A DNA stretch of 64,000 bases from JACJYC01 sp964558465 (GTDB taxonomy: Bacteria; Bacteroidota; Bacteroidia; Chitinophagales; Saprospiraceae): assembly GCA_964558465.1 (NCBI GenBank), contig CAZLEF010000024.1, positions 1-64,000 on the forward strand. The letters are read 5' to 3'. The translations under genes and the position numbers were made by a program. Below the pieces are notes generated by a model. That model saw only the letters and a program-made list of their open reading frames with translations. It was not told the origin of the DNA and did not search any database. This document shows, one piece after another, positions 20,201 to 28,069 of this stretch (positions are counted from its first letter, which is position 1; every line of letters starts with the position of its first letter).

Positions 20201-21108
20201 GCTTCACGGTAAAGCGTGGAGGCCGCTTTGATTTCTTTTTCAGCAGGCATTTTGAACTCCAGTTCTTCTGTAATGACCGAAAGGGCGCTGGTCTCCGAAC
20301 TGCTGTCGATCGGCGCAAAATTCCAGAAAACAGGACTGCTGAACGGAGCGCATAGCCGGTCCGCCTTGGCCATCAGGCATAACCCGGAGGCAATATTGTC
20401 CCGGGCATTTTCAGCCAGGACGATGGCCTCGCTCAGGAATTCTGCGGCCATTCCGGGATTGCCCGCCCGGTGGTAGAGATCGGAAATATTCAGAGAAAAA
20501 TAGGAAGCCGGGGAATAAAGGTTGGCGCCAATAAAGTTGTTCTTCAGCTGAATAAATGGTTGAAGATCGTTATTCAGGAACTTTTGTTTGTCAAAATTTG
20601 GCGGCGTGAACCGGGCGCTTTCCAGCACAAAGCGGAAGGGGCGCAAGTTGCATAAAATGGCATAAATGTACCAGGCCTGCCATTTGATGTTTGGATCGGA
20701 TGCCTTCCGCCTCAATTCTTCCCATCTTTCATTGGGTTCCGCAAGATCGGCCATGCCGCGCCAGTGAATGCTGATTTCTGTAGCGGCAATTCCGGTCATA
20801 TCCGGACTGGTGTTGTACCTTTCGTACGTTTCAAGCAGGCGGAGAGTTTGGATCATGAGGGTGATATTCACCTCGGCTCCCGAAATTTTTTCACACTCGT
20901 TCAGACAGGTCTGTGCAACGTTTAATTCACCCCTCAGCATATGAACCTGGGCTTTCCACAACAGCGAAGTTGTCTGTTCGGCGGTTGTTCCGGTTTTGAG
21001 CAGCCAGGATAATATCCTCTCGTGGGCCTTTGCAAAGTTGCCTTTGAGGTCGTCATACAGATAAGATTCGTTGAGGTCTTTTAAAACCTGCTTCAGCATA
21101 TCCTGCAA
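17290..21108 (-). CDS. TPR-repeat CHAT domain protein (caspase-like protease)
   Basis: This 1272-aa protein has no signal peptide, so it is probably cytoplasmic. Roughly residues 1-850 are helical and TPR-like (for example AAYRAAKSLFSALGVPVNAA and YAKAIEMLENRRNQLSRDEL), followed by the C-terminal CHAT domain (about 980-1272). The CHAT catalytic pair is present: His1097 in HFATHGYL and Cys1138 in LSACNTARGE. Conserved flanking motifs are ASYIAALFG, GGDDVLGLTRGLLAAG and VSLWAVDD. CHAT proteases cleave partner proteins; bacterial members act in defence (for example partnered with gasdermin or Cas7-11) or in unknown signalling. No gasdermin, CRISPR or other recognised substrate gene is next to it; it is divergent from tetR and convergent with clpB. 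The target is unknown. Confidence 0.92.
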   Translation of the reverse strand: MQDMLKQVLKDLNESYLYDDLKGNFAKAHERILSWLLKTGTTAEQTTSLLWKAQVHMLRGELNVAQTCLNECEKISGAEVNITLMIQTLRLLETYERYNTSPDMTGIAATEISIHWRGMADLAEPNERWEELRRKASDPNIKWQAWYIYAILCNLRPFRFVLESARFTPPNFDKQKFLNNDLQPFIQLKNNFIGANLYSPASYFSLNISDLYHRAGNPGMAAEFLSEAIVLAENARDNIASGLCLMAKADRLCAPFSSPVFWNFAPIDSSSETSALSVITEELEFKMPAEKEIKAASTLYREAEILFERGNGFRGLGAILLRWGYLHFLKADLGSAEKMAERAMVYFAKVADFKGQNLAKTHLAMSRICKGNHAAAIDLAAGIGQWGRESGSLGYCLCLGILINRMARHQWLRLGHYENALAAYRAAKSLFSALGVPVNAAQNTADLAMVHQSVGDRQAATAFSEQALDEYLAVINDHLPVYKGGPEQKGNIQRRMLMLAVSGLQLNLTHSDSDQMERYARRLEEILAGMPKIDLGAIDQVKALSDFFSGQLSDENPELTEAMENWPMRQMSEELLGQSAVLAPLYRARKADEAGNGAAFEHHWQVAFAGLNKLNPDSKSMFEAVLWAEKKDYDRATRVYRSFLERGDEGSGLSGQLARIMENAGSQGQAEIELRKYRNNLQAFSMWVRIKQYGEAYKYYKKLEETWGKDWMLRDSKPWQLLSNAGEMFEGLAGEKYQSSHAMNALTVYAKAIEMLENRRNQLSRDELKTALSADKGAQYLYFLASRLAMKMKNHELSYRYAQKGKGRGILDLLEGNLALTKIASGENQELLQWRENNARITMLQGLLARERSKNQPDEGRISALTTQLGNEILFRQALETRLSGAMPDFLNAFSSEAPVLNIQEVARCLEEGKILIEYYFLAGDMLIWVIDQKGLVQGQWIQLDSLALQRDVDNLRSALEQKTGFTHLAETLSKKILQPVSACLKKSTSLIIAPFGVLHSLPFQALLLDGGPIGLQWPLSYIPSGSALQFLSKTSIGNQSGLLVLGNPTGDLPHAETEASYIAALFGTTPLLADQATGKALKEKIGKARLLHFATHGYLSENSPLESAIALADEGKLSLFELMGMEIKADLAVLSACNTARGETTGGDDVLGLTRGLLAAGVKNVIVSLWAVDDLSTSLLMGRFYTLLKKGTPPAKALSEAQKFLAGLDEKSIESALDIIKAQIPEEIVRGKTNRRRSARGFDLGSPAEEGEPANFSHPYYWAPFVLVGIN

Positions 21109-21214
21109 AGGTTTCCATAAAATTAATGAAAGCCTGGGGATTGAGCCAGGAAACTTTTTTCAAAAAAGCAGAAAAAATTTCAAAATCCGGGCAACAAAAC
21201 ATCAGCGCCAGGCG

Positions 21215-21230
21215 TTAACCATTCAGTTAA
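21215..21230. promoter_or_regulatory. Putative TetR operator upstream of tetR
   Basis: TTAACCATTCAGTTAA is an inverted repeat (TTAACC/AGTTAA, one mismatch) 13 bases before the GTG start of tetR. The same pattern recurs before the efflux operon at 21869-21884. A partial repeat AACCATTC follows directly at 21231-21238. Autorepression is the usual arrangement for TetR regulators. Confidence 0.65.
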
Positions 21231-21242
21231 ACCATTCGATTA

Positions 21243-21851
21243 GTGCAAAAAGACCATTCAACGGAACAAAAAATCAAAGACGCTGCCCGGCAGATATTCG
21301 TCCAGAAGGGGTTTGCCGGCGCCAGGATGGAAGAAATTGCGGCCCTTGCAGAGATTAACAAAGCCATGCTGCACTATTACTTTCGAAGCAAGGAAAAACT
21401 GTTTGAAGTCATTTTTGACGAGGTTTTTAAGGAAGTTCTTCCCAGGATCAAGGGCATTTTTTACAGTGAAAAGGATTCCATTGGAAAGATTGAAGATTTT
21501 ATCGACCAGTATATCCAGACCCTGATGGAGAATCCTTATGTACCCCTTTTTGTATTGCACGAACTGAGCAGCAACCCGGACAGGTTTGTTCAGAAAATAA
21601 AAGAGCGCCACGGCCTTCCCGAAATATCGCCGTTTATCGGGCAAATCATGAATGAAATGGTGGAAGGTAAAATCCGGGCTTTTCATCCCTTTCATCTGGT
21701 CATGACCATACTCGGCATGTGTGTTTTTCCCTTTGCAGCGAGGCCCGTATTAAAAGCGGTCGGCGGAATGGATGAAAACGCCTGGCAGACCCTGATGAAG
21801 GACCGTGCGATTGAGATCCGGCGTTTTGTCCGGGCGGCTTTGGTGATTTAA
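21243..21851 (+). CDS. TetR/AcrR family transcriptional regulator of the efflux operon
   Basis: This 202-aa protein carries the TetR N-terminal helix-turn-helix (AARQIFVQKGFAGARMEEIA, then INKAMLHYYFRSKEKLFEVIF) and a diverged helical ligand-binding domain. The start is a GTG at 21243; no better upstream ATG is visible, and the reading frame matches the family from the first residues (STEQKIKDAARQIF). It sits 69 bases before an efflux operon, as cecR (ybiH) does before ybhGFSR in E. coli. Matching operator-like palindromes lie before it (21215-21230) and between it and the operon (21869-21884). It is therefore inferred to repress both itself and the transporter until an inducing compound binds. 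Confidence 0.93.
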   Translation: MQKDHSTEQKIKDAARQIFVQKGFAGARMEEIAALAEINKAMLHYYFRSKEKLFEVIFDEVFKEVLPRIKGIFYSEKDSIGKIEDFIDQYIQTLMENPYVPLFVLHELSSNPDRFVQKIKERHGLPEISPFIGQIMNEMVEGKIRAFHPFHLVMTILGMCVFPFAARPVLKAVGGMDENAWQTLMKDRAIEIRRFVRAALVI

Positions 21852-21868
21852 ATTTTTTTATATCCATA

Positions 21869-21884
21869 TTAACCGTTTGGTTAA
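21869..21884. promoter_or_regulatory. Putative TetR operator before the efflux operon
   Basis: TTAACC-GTTT-GGTTAA is a perfect 6+6 inverted repeat 36 bases before the outer-membrane factor ATG. It matches the element before tetR (TTAACC-ATTC-AGTTAA). Confidence 0.7.
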
Positions 21885-21920
21885 ATTAAAAAATTCATCT
21901 GTTTGATTAAAATTGGTTTT

Positions 21921-23186
21921 ATGAAGTACCCTTTGATCCTGTTTGCCATCTTGTTTGCAGGCACGGGCGCCCCGAGTCAAAAAGGATTGGATCTCGAAAC
22001 CTGCTATCAGCTCGCGATAGCCCTCCACCCCGCCCAGAAACAGTATGCGCTTCAAGAACAGCATACCGCCCTTGAAGCCGAAAAGCTTGCCCTGCAGCAG
22101 TTGCCTGCGCTCAGTTGGAATGCCAGATTGGTCGGGCAATCGGAGAGCGTCGAAGTGCCTTTTACACCCCCGGGGCAGGATAAACCGATCAAACAGCCCC
22201 TGGTAAACGGGCAAACTACGTTCGATGCCACCTATTTGCTTTATGACGGTGGTATGAACGCAGCGCAATCCAGGATGGTAGAAGCCGGAGCGGCGGTTAA
22301 CCGCCAGTCGATCGTTGTGGAGACCTATAAACTGAAATCCAGGGTGAACAACCTGTTTTTTGGTATTCTGTTGCTGGATGCCCAGGATTCGGTGCTTGCC
22401 AACAACCGGACTACACTTGCAGCGCGGAGTGAATTTCTACAGGCCGGTGAAAAACAAGGGACCGTTTTGCCGGGAACCGTCACCCAGATGAAAATTGAAA
22501 TACTCAAACTGGACGCCAGGAGGGAAGAACTGGCCGGGATGAAAAAAGCATTGACCGCCGTTTTAGCCCGCCTGACCGGACTAAAGCCGGAACAAATTAG
22601 TAACCTCGATCCCCCGGATATTCCGGATTCCGGCAGCCCGCCGCCCGTAAACAGGCCCGAGCTCCGCTATTTTGACCTCCTGCAAAGCCAGCTTTCCGAA
22701 AGCACGGCAATTTTGGATGCACGGCGCAAACCCACCGTATCCCTTTTTGCCCAAGCGGGCATAGGGTACGCCAATCCATTAAATTTTTTTGACCAAACCC
22801 TGAGCCCTTTCGCTATCGGCGGCCTTCAGTTCAGGTGGTCCTTTGACTGGAACCAACATCAACGCGACAGGGAAATCATATCCGTAAAGATTAAAACCAT
22901 TGAAAACCAGCGCGAGCAATTTTTTTATGAACAGGATTTGCTCGATGACCGCTATCTGGCCGACAAAGCAACCATTGAGGGCCAGATTGCCCGCGCCCGC
23001 GAGATTGCAGCCTTGCAAGCGGAATTGCTGTTCATTTCAGCATCCCAGCTCAACCACGGCGTGATCACCGTCAGCGAATACCTCCAACAATTTAACACGG
23101 GTGTGGAAACCCAACTCAATTTGCGATTGCACGAACTGACCCTGTTGCAACTCCGCGCAGATTATTTTACCCAAAAAGGAATTTAA
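21921..23186 (+). CDS. Outer-membrane efflux factor (TolC/OEP family)
   Basis: The 421-aa product begins with a signal peptide (MKYPLILFAILFAGTGAPS), supporting the ATG at 21921 over an in-frame TTG at 21903. It is a TolC-type protein with two OEP repeats: long amphipathic helices (LETCYQLAIALHPAQKQYAL, YLLYDGGMNAAQSRMVEAGA) and the typical C-terminal helix ending in VSEYLQQFNTGVETQLNLRL. At 421 residues it is near the usual size. TolC trimers form the outer-membrane exit duct for efflux pumps. It is the first gene of a six-gene transport operon and supplies the channel that the E. coli ybhGFSR operon lacks. The next gene begins 9 bases downstream. Confidence 0.9.
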   Translation: MKYPLILFAILFAGTGAPSQKGLDLETCYQLAIALHPAQKQYALQEQHTALEAEKLALQQLPALSWNARLVGQSESVEVPFTPPGQDKPIKQPLVNGQTTFDATYLLYDGGMNAAQSRMVEAGAAVNRQSIVVETYKLKSRVNNLFFGILLLDAQDSVLANNRTTLAARSEFLQAGEKQGTVLPGTVTQMKIEILKLDARREELAGMKKALTAVLARLTGLKPEQISNLDPPDIPDSGSPPPVNRPELRYFDLLQSQLSESTAILDARRKPTVSLFAQAGIGYANPLNFFDQTLSPFAIGGLQFRWSFDWNQHQRDREIISVKIKTIENQREQFFYEQDLLDDRYLADKATIEGQIARAREIAALQAELLFISASQLNHGVITVSEYLQQFNTGVETQLNLRLHELTLLQLRADYFTQKGI

Positions 23187-23195
23187 ACAACAACC

Positions 23196-24098
23196 ATGAG
23201 ACCGTTATTCATTCTCCTGTTGATGGCGCTGCTGACCGCATGCGCCGAAAAAGAACAAAAGGCAGACGCTTACGGCAATTTCGAAGCCGACGCCGTCACG
23301 ATTGGTTCGGAAGCGTCCGGGCGATTGCTGTGGTTTAATGTTGAGGAAGGCGGACAATTGGCGCCAGGCCAGTTGGTTGGACTCGTCGACACCAGCTTGT
23401 TACACCTTCAGAAACAACAGGTTTTGGCCTCTATGCAAGCCCTGGGTAAAAAAGTGCAGGATCCTTTGCCACAGATCGATGTGCTGGAAGAACAACGAAA
23501 TCACTTGCAAAGAGAGAAAAAAAGAATTGAGGCATTGCTGGCAGATAAAGCCGCTACCCCAAAGCAGTTGGATGATATCACCGCCCAGATTACCGTGATG
23601 GATAAACAGATTGATGCGGCCAAACGCCAATCGCAGACGGCAAACCGGGGCATCCTTGGAGAAAACGACCCGCTCAGAGCACAGTTGGCCATTCTGGAAG
23701 AACAAATTAATCGATGTTATATCCGGAATCCTTCCCAGGGTACCGTGCTTACAAAAATTGCAGAGGCAGATGAAATGGTTACACCAGGCGGGCCTTTGTA
23801 CCGCATCGCCGCTTTGGATACGCTCACCTTGAGGGCCTATTTCAGCGGGCAGCAACTGTCTGGCATTCAAGTGGGGCAGGTACTCAATATCCGGATTGAC
23901 GGCACAGAAAAAACCTATCCCGGGCGCATATTCTGGATTTCCGACCGGTCAGAATTTACGCCTAAAATGGTCCAGACGAAAGAAGAACGCGTCAACCTGG
24001 TTTACGCCGTTAAAATAGCGGCGCCCAACGACGGGGCGCTCAAGATCGGAATGCCTGCCGAAGTCTATTTCTCCAAACCGCCAACCGGACAGCAATGA
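23196..24098 (+). CDS. HlyD-family periplasmic adaptor lipoprotein (YbhG-like)
   Basis: The 300-aa product starts with a lipoprotein signal (MRPLFILLLMALLTAC, lipidated Cys16). Next come the biotinyl-lipoyl-like half (GSEASGRLLWFNVEEGGQLA), a coiled-coil hairpin (about residues 70-160, rich in Gln, Lys and Glu), the second lipoyl half (CYIRNPSQGTVLTKIAEADE) and the beta-barrel domain. Such adaptors bridge the inner-membrane ABC transporter and the TolC duct. Its stop overlaps the start of the ABC ATPase by 4 bases (ATGA), showing translational coupling. It corresponds in position and type to YbhG of the YbhGFSR exporter. Confidence 0.92.
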   Translation: MRPLFILLLMALLTACAEKEQKADAYGNFEADAVTIGSEASGRLLWFNVEEGGQLAPGQLVGLVDTSLLHLQKQQVLASMQALGKKVQDPLPQIDVLEEQRNHLQREKKRIEALLADKAATPKQLDDITAQITVMDKQIDAAKRQSQTANRGILGENDPLRAQLAILEEQINRCYIRNPSQGTVLTKIAEADEMVTPGGPLYRIAALDTLTLRAYFSGQQLSGIQVGQVLNIRIDGTEKTYPGRIFWISDRSEFTPKMVQTKEERVNLVYAVKIAAPNDGALKIGMPAEVYFSKPPTGQQ

Positions 24099-25000
24099 TC
24101 GCCATCAAAGCAGAAAACATCGGCAAACAGTTTGGCCAGGTAACAGCGCTTGAGGGGATCAGCTTCAACGTTGAAAAAGGCGAATTGTTCGGATTGATCG
24201 GCCCGGACGGCGCCGGCAAAACCACGCTTTTTCGCATTTTGACGACACTCCTCCTGCCCGGCGCGGGTTCGGCGGAAGTGGCCGGCCTGGATGTCGTCAG
24301 GGATTATAAAAACATCCGGAAACAGATCGGGTATATGCCCGGGCGGTTTTCTCTGTATCAGGACCTGACCGTAGAAGAAAACCTGCGCTTTTTTGCGACC
24401 ATTTTTGGGGTGACTGTAGAAAAAAACTACGGCCTTATCAAGGATATTTACCAGCAGATCGAACCTTTCCGGAAACGGCGGGCCGGCCAATTATCCGGCG
24501 GCATGAAACAAAAACTGGCGCTTTGCTGCGCATTGATCCACGAACCCAAAGTGTTGTTCCTGGACGAACCGACAACCGGCGTCGACGCCGTATCGCGCAG
24601 AGAATTTTGGGATATGCTCCAAAAATTGCAGAAAAAAGGGATTCCAATCCTGGTGTCCACGCCCTATATGGATGAAGCCGATCGCTGTGAGCGGGTGGGG
24701 CTCATCCAGCAGGGCAAAATCCTGGCGATTGACACCCCTTCCGGCATCACTGCCCAATTTAAAAAACCCCTTTATGCCGTCCGGTCAGATAATACTTACA
24801 AGTTATTGCAGGATCTTCGGGAGTTCACCGGTGTGGATCTGGTTTACCCTTTCGGCGATAACCTGCATGCCACAGCTCCGGTAGCTTTGGATCAACAGGG
24901 GCTTTACGGATTTTTATCCGGACGGGGTCATGAATCGGTTGAAATCCGGGAAATTGAGGCAGACATCGAGGATTGTTTCATTGGAATGATGGTGAAATGA
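24095..25000 (+). CDS. ABC transporter ATP-binding protein, first half-equivalent of YbhF
   Basis: This 301-aa ATPase carries Walker A GPDGAGKTT at residues 36-44, the signature LSGGMKQKLALCCALIHEPK, Walker B VLFLDEPTTGVD and the H-loop region. The H-loop His appears replaced in LVSTPYMDEA, where Ser-Thr-Pro stands in place of the usual T-T-H. That replacement is also known from the first domain of YbhF-like proteins. It overlaps the preceding adaptor gene and the following ATPase gene by ATGA. In E. coli YbhF a single polypeptide carries both nucleotide-binding domains; here they are two adjacent genes. It should power the two ABC-2 permeases downstream. Confidence 0.93.
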   Translation: MIAIKAENIGKQFGQVTALEGISFNVEKGELFGLIGPDGAGKTTLFRILTTLLLPGAGSAEVAGLDVVRDYKNIRKQIGYMPGRFSLYQDLTVEENLRFFATIFGVTVEKNYGLIKDIYQQIEPFRKRRAGQLSGGMKQKLALCCALIHEPKVLFLDEPTTGVDAVSRREFWDMLQKLQKKGIPILVSTPYMDEADRCERVGLIQQGKILAIDTPSGITAQFKKPLYAVRSDNTYKLLQDLREFTGVDLVYPFGDNLHATAPVALDQQGLYGFLSGRGHESVEIREIEADIEDCFIGMMVK

Positions 25001-25731
25001 AAACAGAAAACGTCATCACGGTCAGAGAACTCAGCAAAGTTTTTGGCGCCTTCAAAGCCGTAGACAAGATCAGTTTTGAAGTAAAACAGGGAGAAATCTT
25101 CGGCTTTTTAGGGGCGAACGGCGCCGGAAAAACCACCGCCATGCGCATGTTGACCGGGTTGTTAAAACCCACTTCGGGGGCGGCAGAAGTCGCGGGTTTT
25201 GATGTATTCCGCCAATCGGAACAGATCAAGCGGCATATCGGGTATATGAGTCAGAAATTTTCCTTGTACGAAGACCTGAGCCTCGCAGAAAACATACACT
25301 TCTTTGGCCGGATTTACGGCATGAAAAGGAGGCAAATCCTGGAACGGCGCGAACAGCTGCTCACGGAGTTGAATCTGAGCGATCAGGCCAGGCAAAAAGT
25401 AGGCTCCCTTCCTTTGGGGTGGAAACAGAAACTTTCTTTTGCGGTGTCGATGCTGCACGAACCGGCAATCGTTTTCCTGGACGAACCAACCGGCGGCGTT
25501 GACCCCCTGACCCGCCGCCAGTTCTGGGAAATGATCTACGCGGCGGCATACAGGGGTGTAACCCTTTTTGTGACCACCCACTACATGGATGAAGCCGAAT
25601 ATTGCAACCGGGTTTCCATCATGGTGGACGGCCGCATTGCCGCCCTGGGCACACCCCTGGAATTGAAAAACAAGTTCAACGCCGGGAGTATCGACGAAGT
25701 ATTTGTTCAGCTGGCCCGCGGAAAACACTGA
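24997..25731 (+). CDS. ABC transporter ATP-binding protein, second half-equivalent of YbhF
   Basis: This 244-aa ATPase has Walker A GANGAGKTT at residues 39-47, Walker B IVFLDEPTGGVD and an intact H-loop (VTTHYMDEAE). The ABC signature LSGGQ is replaced by LPLGWKQKLS, the variant typical of the second domain of YbhF-type drug exporters. With the preceding ATPase, whose H-loop looks changed, it should form an asymmetric heterodimer with one canonical and one degenerate ATP site. The start at 24997 is chosen because it gives an ATGA overlap with the upstream stop; an earlier ATG at 24973 lies inside that gene. The next gene begins 4 bases after the stop. Confidence 0.93.
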   Translation: MKTENVITVRELSKVFGAFKAVDKISFEVKQGEIFGFLGANGAGKTTAMRMLTGLLKPTSGAAEVAGFDVFRQSEQIKRHIGYMSQKFSLYEDLSLAENIHFFGRIYGMKRRQILERREQLLTELNLSDQARQKVGSLPLGWKQKLSFAVSMLHEPAIVFLDEPTGGVDPLTRRQFWEMIYAAAYRGVTLFVTTHYMDEAEYCNRVSIMVDGRIAALGTPLELKNKFNAGSIDEVFVQLARGKH

Positions 25732-25735
25732 ATCC

Positions 25736-26842
25736 ATGAAGACATTTATCGCATTTGTCCGGAAAGAAGTACTGCATATCCTTCGCGATTGGCGAACGCT
25801 GTTGATCCTGATCGGTATGCCCGTCATACAGGTATTGCTGTTCGGATTTGCTGTAACCAATGAATTCAAGGGCGCCAATATTGCTGTTCTCGACCTGTCG
25901 AAAGACGACCTTAGCAGGGAGTTGACCCTCCATCTTCAGGCGAGCGGACATTTCCGGGAGGTGATGCAGTTGGAGCGTTTTCCGGCTGTTCATGAAGCAT
26001 TCAAGACCGGAGAGATCAATCTGGCAGTCATTATTCCCGACCGGTTTTCCAAAAAGTTTTACGGTATTGAAAGCCAAAATATCCAGGTTATTGCCGATGG
26101 CACGGAACCCAATACGGCCACTTCCCTGATCAGCTATGCTAGCAGCATGATCAGCCGGTTCAGCCAGGAAAAAGCAGGTCTCCATGCCGGTTCTCCGCTC
26201 ATTGGGGTAGAATCCAGGCTGGTGTACAACCCCGAGTTGCGTTCTACCCACCTTTTTGTGCCGGGGGTGATCACGCTGGTGCTGATGCTGGTTTCGGCAA
26301 TGATGACCTCCCTGACCATTGCACGGGAAAAAGAGCTGGGTACCATGGAACTGCTGCTGGTTTCGCCCCTGTCGCCCCCGGTGATCATCATCGGGAAAGT
26401 AGCGCCGTATGTGATCCTGTCCTTTTTGAATGCCATTACCATTTTGCTGCTGGGCAAATACGTTTTTAAAGTGCCCATGCTTGGAAGCATCGTTTTACTG
26501 CTGGGAGGATGTTTGTTGTTTATTGGCACGGCCCTGGCCCTGGGTATTTTTATTTCGACCCGCACCCAGACCCAGCAGGCGGCCATGCTGAGTTCGTTAT
26601 TGATCCTGATGATGCCTACGATGCTGTTATCCGGTTTTGTTTTCCCGGTAGAAAGCATGCCGGTGCTCCTGCAGGTAATTTCCAATGCGATCCCTGCCAA
26701 ATATTTTATCCTCGTTTTGAAAGACATCATGTTGAAAGGCGGCGGAATGGACCTGATCTGGCAGGAAGTACTCGTCCTGACAGGGATGATGCTCTTTTTA
26801 CTGGTCATCAGTTTCAAAAAATTTAAAATCCGGCTGGATTAG
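25736..26842 (+). CDS. ABC-2 type drug exporter permease (YbhS-like)
   Basis: The 368-aa product has the ABC-2 permease layout: one N-terminal membrane helix (DWRTLLILIGMPVIQVLLFG), a large extracytoplasmic domain (about residues 45-175), then five C-terminal helices with the conserved block FVPGVITLVLMLVSAMMTSL, the coupling motif REKELGTMELLLVSPL, and MLLSGFVFPVESMP. I took the ATG at 25736, directly after the upstream stop; an earlier ATG at 25703 lies inside the ATPase gene. It pairs with the next gene as the membrane part of the exporter. Confidence 0.93.
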   Translation: MKTFIAFVRKEVLHILRDWRTLLILIGMPVIQVLLFGFAVTNEFKGANIAVLDLSKDDLSRELTLHLQASGHFREVMQLERFPAVHEAFKTGEINLAVIIPDRFSKKFYGIESQNIQVIADGTEPNTATSLISYASSMISRFSQEKAGLHAGSPLIGVESRLVYNPELRSTHLFVPGVITLVLMLVSAMMTSLTIAREKELGTMELLLVSPLSPPVIIIGKVAPYVILSFLNAITILLLGKYVFKVPMLGSIVLLLGGCLLFIGTALALGIFISTRTQTQQAAMLSSLLILMMPTMLLSGFVFPVESMPVLLQVISNAIPAKYFILVLKDIMLKGGGMDLIWQEVLVLTGMMLFLLVISFKKFKIRLD

Positions 26843-26866
26843 CTGCCGGGTAAACAATAAGGCTTT

Positions 26867-28069
26867 ATGGGGACTATTCGCACATTGATCTGGAAAGAGT
26901 TATTGCAGGTTTTTCGCAACAAGGCCATGTTGCCGTTAATGACCATCATACCGATCGTTCAGTTAATCTTGTTATCGTTTGCAGCAAGCAACGAGGTCAA
27001 AAACATCAACCTTGCCGTTTTTGACGCAGATCAATCGGGTTATTCCCGCAGGTTGACGAATAAATTCACTGCGTCGGGGTATTTCATCCTGCGGGGGTAT
27101 GCGGATGGTCAGGGGCAAGCACAGATCTTGCTGGACCATGATCTGGCCGATCTGGTGGTTTGTTTCCCGCGGGGTTTTGAACACGATTTGCTGAAGTACC
27201 GCAGCGGCGAGGTCCAGATTTTGGCCAACGCCATAAACGGCGCCAAAGGCGGCCTTGCCAACGGCTATGCGAACGCTATCATTGCGGATTTTGGCCGGGA
27301 GGTCCAGGCTGAAATGGCCGCCCAATGGACGACGGCAGCCCGATTGAAGGCGGCGAACACAACTGCCCCGGCCGGCAAAAAAAGTACCGGAACAGCCCCT
27401 CCTGTTGTGAACAAACCTGTGGCGCCGGCAGCCATCGGGATACAGCCCCGGGTATGGTACAATCCGACGCTCGACTATAAGGCCTTTATGGTGCCGGGCA
27501 TATTGGGGGTGCTGGTGACCATCCTGACCCTGATGCTCAGTGCGATGAACGTAGTACGCGAACGGGAGATCGGCACCATCGAGCAATTGAACGTGTCGCC
27601 CATCCATAAATACCATTTTATCCTGGGCAAATTGCTGCCGTTTTTGCTGATCGGCTGGGTAGACCTGGCTATTGGACTTGCCGTAGGCGAATTCCTGTTC
27701 GATGTACCCATGCAGGGAAGCCTGTTGCTGATCTTTGCCTTTTGCACCCTCAACCTGATCGTGGTCCTGGGCATGGGGTTGCTGATCTCCACCCTGGTGG
27801 AAACCCAGCAGCAAGCCATGTTTGTCGCCTGGTTTTTTATGATGATCTTCATCCTGATGAGCGGCTTGTTCACCCCGATTGAAAGCATGCCGCGCTGGGC
27901 GCAATACCTGACCGTCCCGAACCCGATCGCCCATTTTGTGGCGGTCATGCGCCAGGTGATGCTCAAAGGCAGCGGCTGGACGGATGTTGTCTGGCATTTT
28001 GAGGTGATGGGGGTGCTGGCGGTGGTGTTTGGGGGGTTGGCGGTGCTGGCTTACCGGAAGCGGGGGTAG
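26867..28069 (+). CDS. ABC-2 type drug exporter permease (YbhR-like)
   Basis: This 400-aa permease is homologous in layout to the preceding one: an N-terminal helix (MLPLMTIIPIVQLILLSFAA), an extracytoplasmic domain with a Thr/Ala/Pro-rich stretch near residues 165-195, then the membrane domain with FMVPGILGVLVTILTLMLSA, the coupling motif REREIGTIEQLNVSP and MSGLFTPIESMPRWAQYL. It ends in KRG at 28067. The stop codon coincides with the first recognisable residue of an AAA ATPase remnant in another frame, so a deletion junction abuts its 3' end. Its own C-terminus (AYRKRG) looks normal for the family. Confidence 0.93.
   Translation: MGTIRTLIWKELLQVFRNKAMLPLMTIIPIVQLILLSFAASNEVKNINLAVFDADQSGYSRRLTNKFTASGYFILRGYADGQGQAQILLDHDLADLVVCFPRGFEHDLLKYRSGEVQILANAINGAKGGLANGYANAIIADFGREVQAEMAAQWTTAARLKAANTTAPAGKKSTGTAPPVVNKPVAPAAIGIQPRVWYNPTLDYKAFMVPGILGVLVTILTLMLSAMNVVREREIGTIEQLNVSPIHKYHFILGKLLPFLLIGWVDLAIGLAVGEFLFDVPMQGSLLLIFAFCTLNLIVVLGMGLLISTLVETQQQAMFVAWFFMMIFILMSGLFTPIESMPRWAQYLTVPNPIAHFVAVMRQVMLKGSGWTDVVWHFEVMGVLAVVFGGLAVLAYRKRG

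Noticed and set aside
26972..27997. 341-codon open frame antisense to the second exporter permease
   Set aside because: It is a shadow of the real permease frame, with a His/Gln-rich translation and no domain.
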